From positions 1-5,875 of the forward strand of contig CAAFUD010000207.1 of the NCBI GenBank assembly GCA_900766125.1: DNA of 5,875 bases, in the 5' to 3' direction. The notes beneath the pieces are model-generated. The model was not told the DNA's origin. It saw only the letters and a program-made list of their open reading frames with translations, and did no database searches. Below are positions 5,085 through 5,875 of this stretch, one piece after another; position 1 is the stretch's first letter; each line of letters opens with the position of its first letter. Origin of the DNA: an uncultured Veillonella sp. GTDB lineage: Bacteria > Bacillota > Negativicutes > Veillonellales > Veillonellaceae. The translations under genes were made by a program, and so were the position numbers.

Positions 5085-5875
5085 TTTGGGTACCTCCAAA
5101 TTCTTTGTAAATAGTATTTAATAAATCGTCGAGAGACTGATTTTGTCGATATAGTTTACCTGCCATAAAGTGATCGTATGCAAAAGACCTATCTCTATTA
5201 TTTTCAGATTTTTGATACTGATCTAGACCTTTAATATGATTAAAATCCTCTCCAGCAGATTTAATTTCTGAAACCTCTATAAATTCGTGTTTTGTAACAG
5301 GAACATACTCGTCCCAGCGGACTGGAACATAATAGGTTCTACCATTACCAGCTCGTACAGGTACTTGATCTACGTGTTCGATGGCCCTATAAGAATAGGC
5401 ATCTACCTTAATTACCTCAGAGTCACCTTCATTTTTATGGTGGCTAGTCTTAAGAATTGTTTTTACATTATTTCGCTGAGCCGCATCAGGAGGAACAAAT
5501 AAATTAAGTCCCATTTTATTTGCTAGCATTTCTGTAATGTAATCATTGTATTTGAAATTATAAGACTTGCCATAAATATAATCATTAGAAGCCATTTGTT
5601 GATACACAGGAATCGCTAAAATTGGTAGGAATGAGAAATACATGTGATCAAAGTAACTGCAGTTGTAATTAATGAACTTCTCTTTAATCTTTTGGAATGA
5701 AAAATCATAATACTGAGATGGTGATGTATCAAAGTCCCAATTTTGAGAATTGTCAGCTTTAATCTCATTAATTTTACACTCTTTATTAAATATAAAATCA
5801 TCTCCATATGGAGAGTTTTCAAAAATATCCTTATAGTTGTTTTGTGCTAATGGCGTAAATAGTACGCGGAACTCA
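5077..5875 (-). CDS. Unrecognised protein coupled to lemA (5' end outside window)
   Basis: The frame is open from the right edge to a TAA at 5079-5077, giving 265 residues of C-terminal sequence; the true start is beyond the window. A methionine at 5643 is internal, because the frame continues upstream through protein-like sequence (EFRVLFTPLAQNNYKDIF at the edge) and no ribosome-binding site precedes it. I do not recognise the family. Visible features are an aromatic-rich charged first part, one modestly hydrophobic patch (MYFSFLPILAIPVYQQM, visible residues 78-94), a probable beta-rich core (YSYRAIEHVDQVPV followed by YYVPVRWDEYVPV) and a polar C-terminus ending GGTQNG. No catalytic motif is evident. 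Its stop overlaps the lemA start by 8 nt, with the lemA Shine-Dalgarno inside this gene, so the two are almost certainly one operon and may work together. Confidence 0.85.
   Translation of the reverse strand, partial: EFRVLFTPLAQNNYKDIFENSPYGDDFIFNKECKINEIKADNSQNWDFDTSPSQYYDFSFQKIKEKFINYNCSYFDHMYFSFLPILAIPVYQQMASNDYIYGKSYNFKYNDYITEMLANKMGLNLFVPPDAAQRNNVKTILKTSHHKNEGDSEVIKVDAYSYRAIEHVDQVPVRAGNGRTYYVPVRWDEYVPVTKHEFIEVSEIKSAGEDFNHIKGLDQYQKSENNRDRSFAYDHFMAGKLYRQNQSLDDLLNTIYKEFGGTQNG
5093..5097 (-). promoter_or_regulatory. Ribosome-binding site that fixes the lemA start
   Basis: GGAGG on the minus strand lies 8 nt before the ATG at 5084-5082 and inside the last codons of the upstream gene. The alternative TTG at 5099-5097 shares its G with this motif and has no Shine-Dalgarno of its own, so the ATG is the likely start. 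Confidence 0.75.

Noticed and set aside
5097..5099. TTG as an upstream start for lemA
   Set aside because: It overlaps the GGAGG motif and has no ribosome-binding site of its own; the ATG at 5084 is correctly spaced from GGAGG.
5641..5643. ATG at 5643 as the start of the lemA-linked gene
   Set aside because: No Shine-Dalgarno precedes it and the frame stays open for 77 further codons to the window edge. The gene is therefore treated as 5'-truncated by the window.
5616..5822. Short minus-strand frame of 68 codons at the right end
   Set aside because: The partial lemA-linked gene runs through the same bases in another frame and continues to the window edge with protein-like composition, so the short frame is out of frame noise.

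Overview
The window is AT-rich bacterial DNA whose genes all lie on the minus strand, so they are transcribed from right to left. The gene content points to a Negativicute, most likely Veillonella or a close relative. The main clue is a tandem pair of CobT-family genes resembling arsA-arsB of Sporomusa ovata. This assignment comes from recognised protein motifs and A/T-rich codon choice, not from a database search.

In transcription order, 5875-5077 is the 3' part of an unrecognised gene. It overlaps by 8 nt a lemA-family gene (5084-4365), and the two look translationally coupled. A 72-bp gap holds an imperfect tandem repeat that includes the ribosome-binding site and start codon of the next gene, a 12-helix MATE efflux transporter (4292-2946). 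A 101-bp gap with a strong 11-bp inverted repeat leads to tyrA, a stand-alone prephenate/arogenate dehydrogenase (2844-1957). A 191-bp gap follows, with three inverted repeats and a promoter candidate. One of these repeats has arms almost identical to the CIRCE heat-shock operator but the wrong spacing. The last two genes are an intact CobT-like gene (arsA-like, 1765-728) and a second, divergent CobT-like gene (arsB-like, 731 to beyond the left edge), joined by an ATGA stop/start overlap and a strong internal Shine-Dalgarno sequence.

The CobT-like pair is the most biologically specific content. In Sporomusa the ArsAB heterodimer activates phenol or p-cresol as the lower ligand of phenolyl cobamides. 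The first subunit here keeps the CobT catalytic signatures. The second has lost at least one of them, which fits a heterodimer with one main active site. TyrA makes tyrosine precursors, and tyrosine is a known biological source of p-cresol and phenol, so the tyrA neighbourhood is suggestive, but a functional link is speculation. The MATE transporter and the lemA pair have no evident connection to cobamide synthesis. I found no RNA genes, insertion sequences, CRISPR arrays, attachment sites or origin. No stretch above 300 bases lacks a gene.
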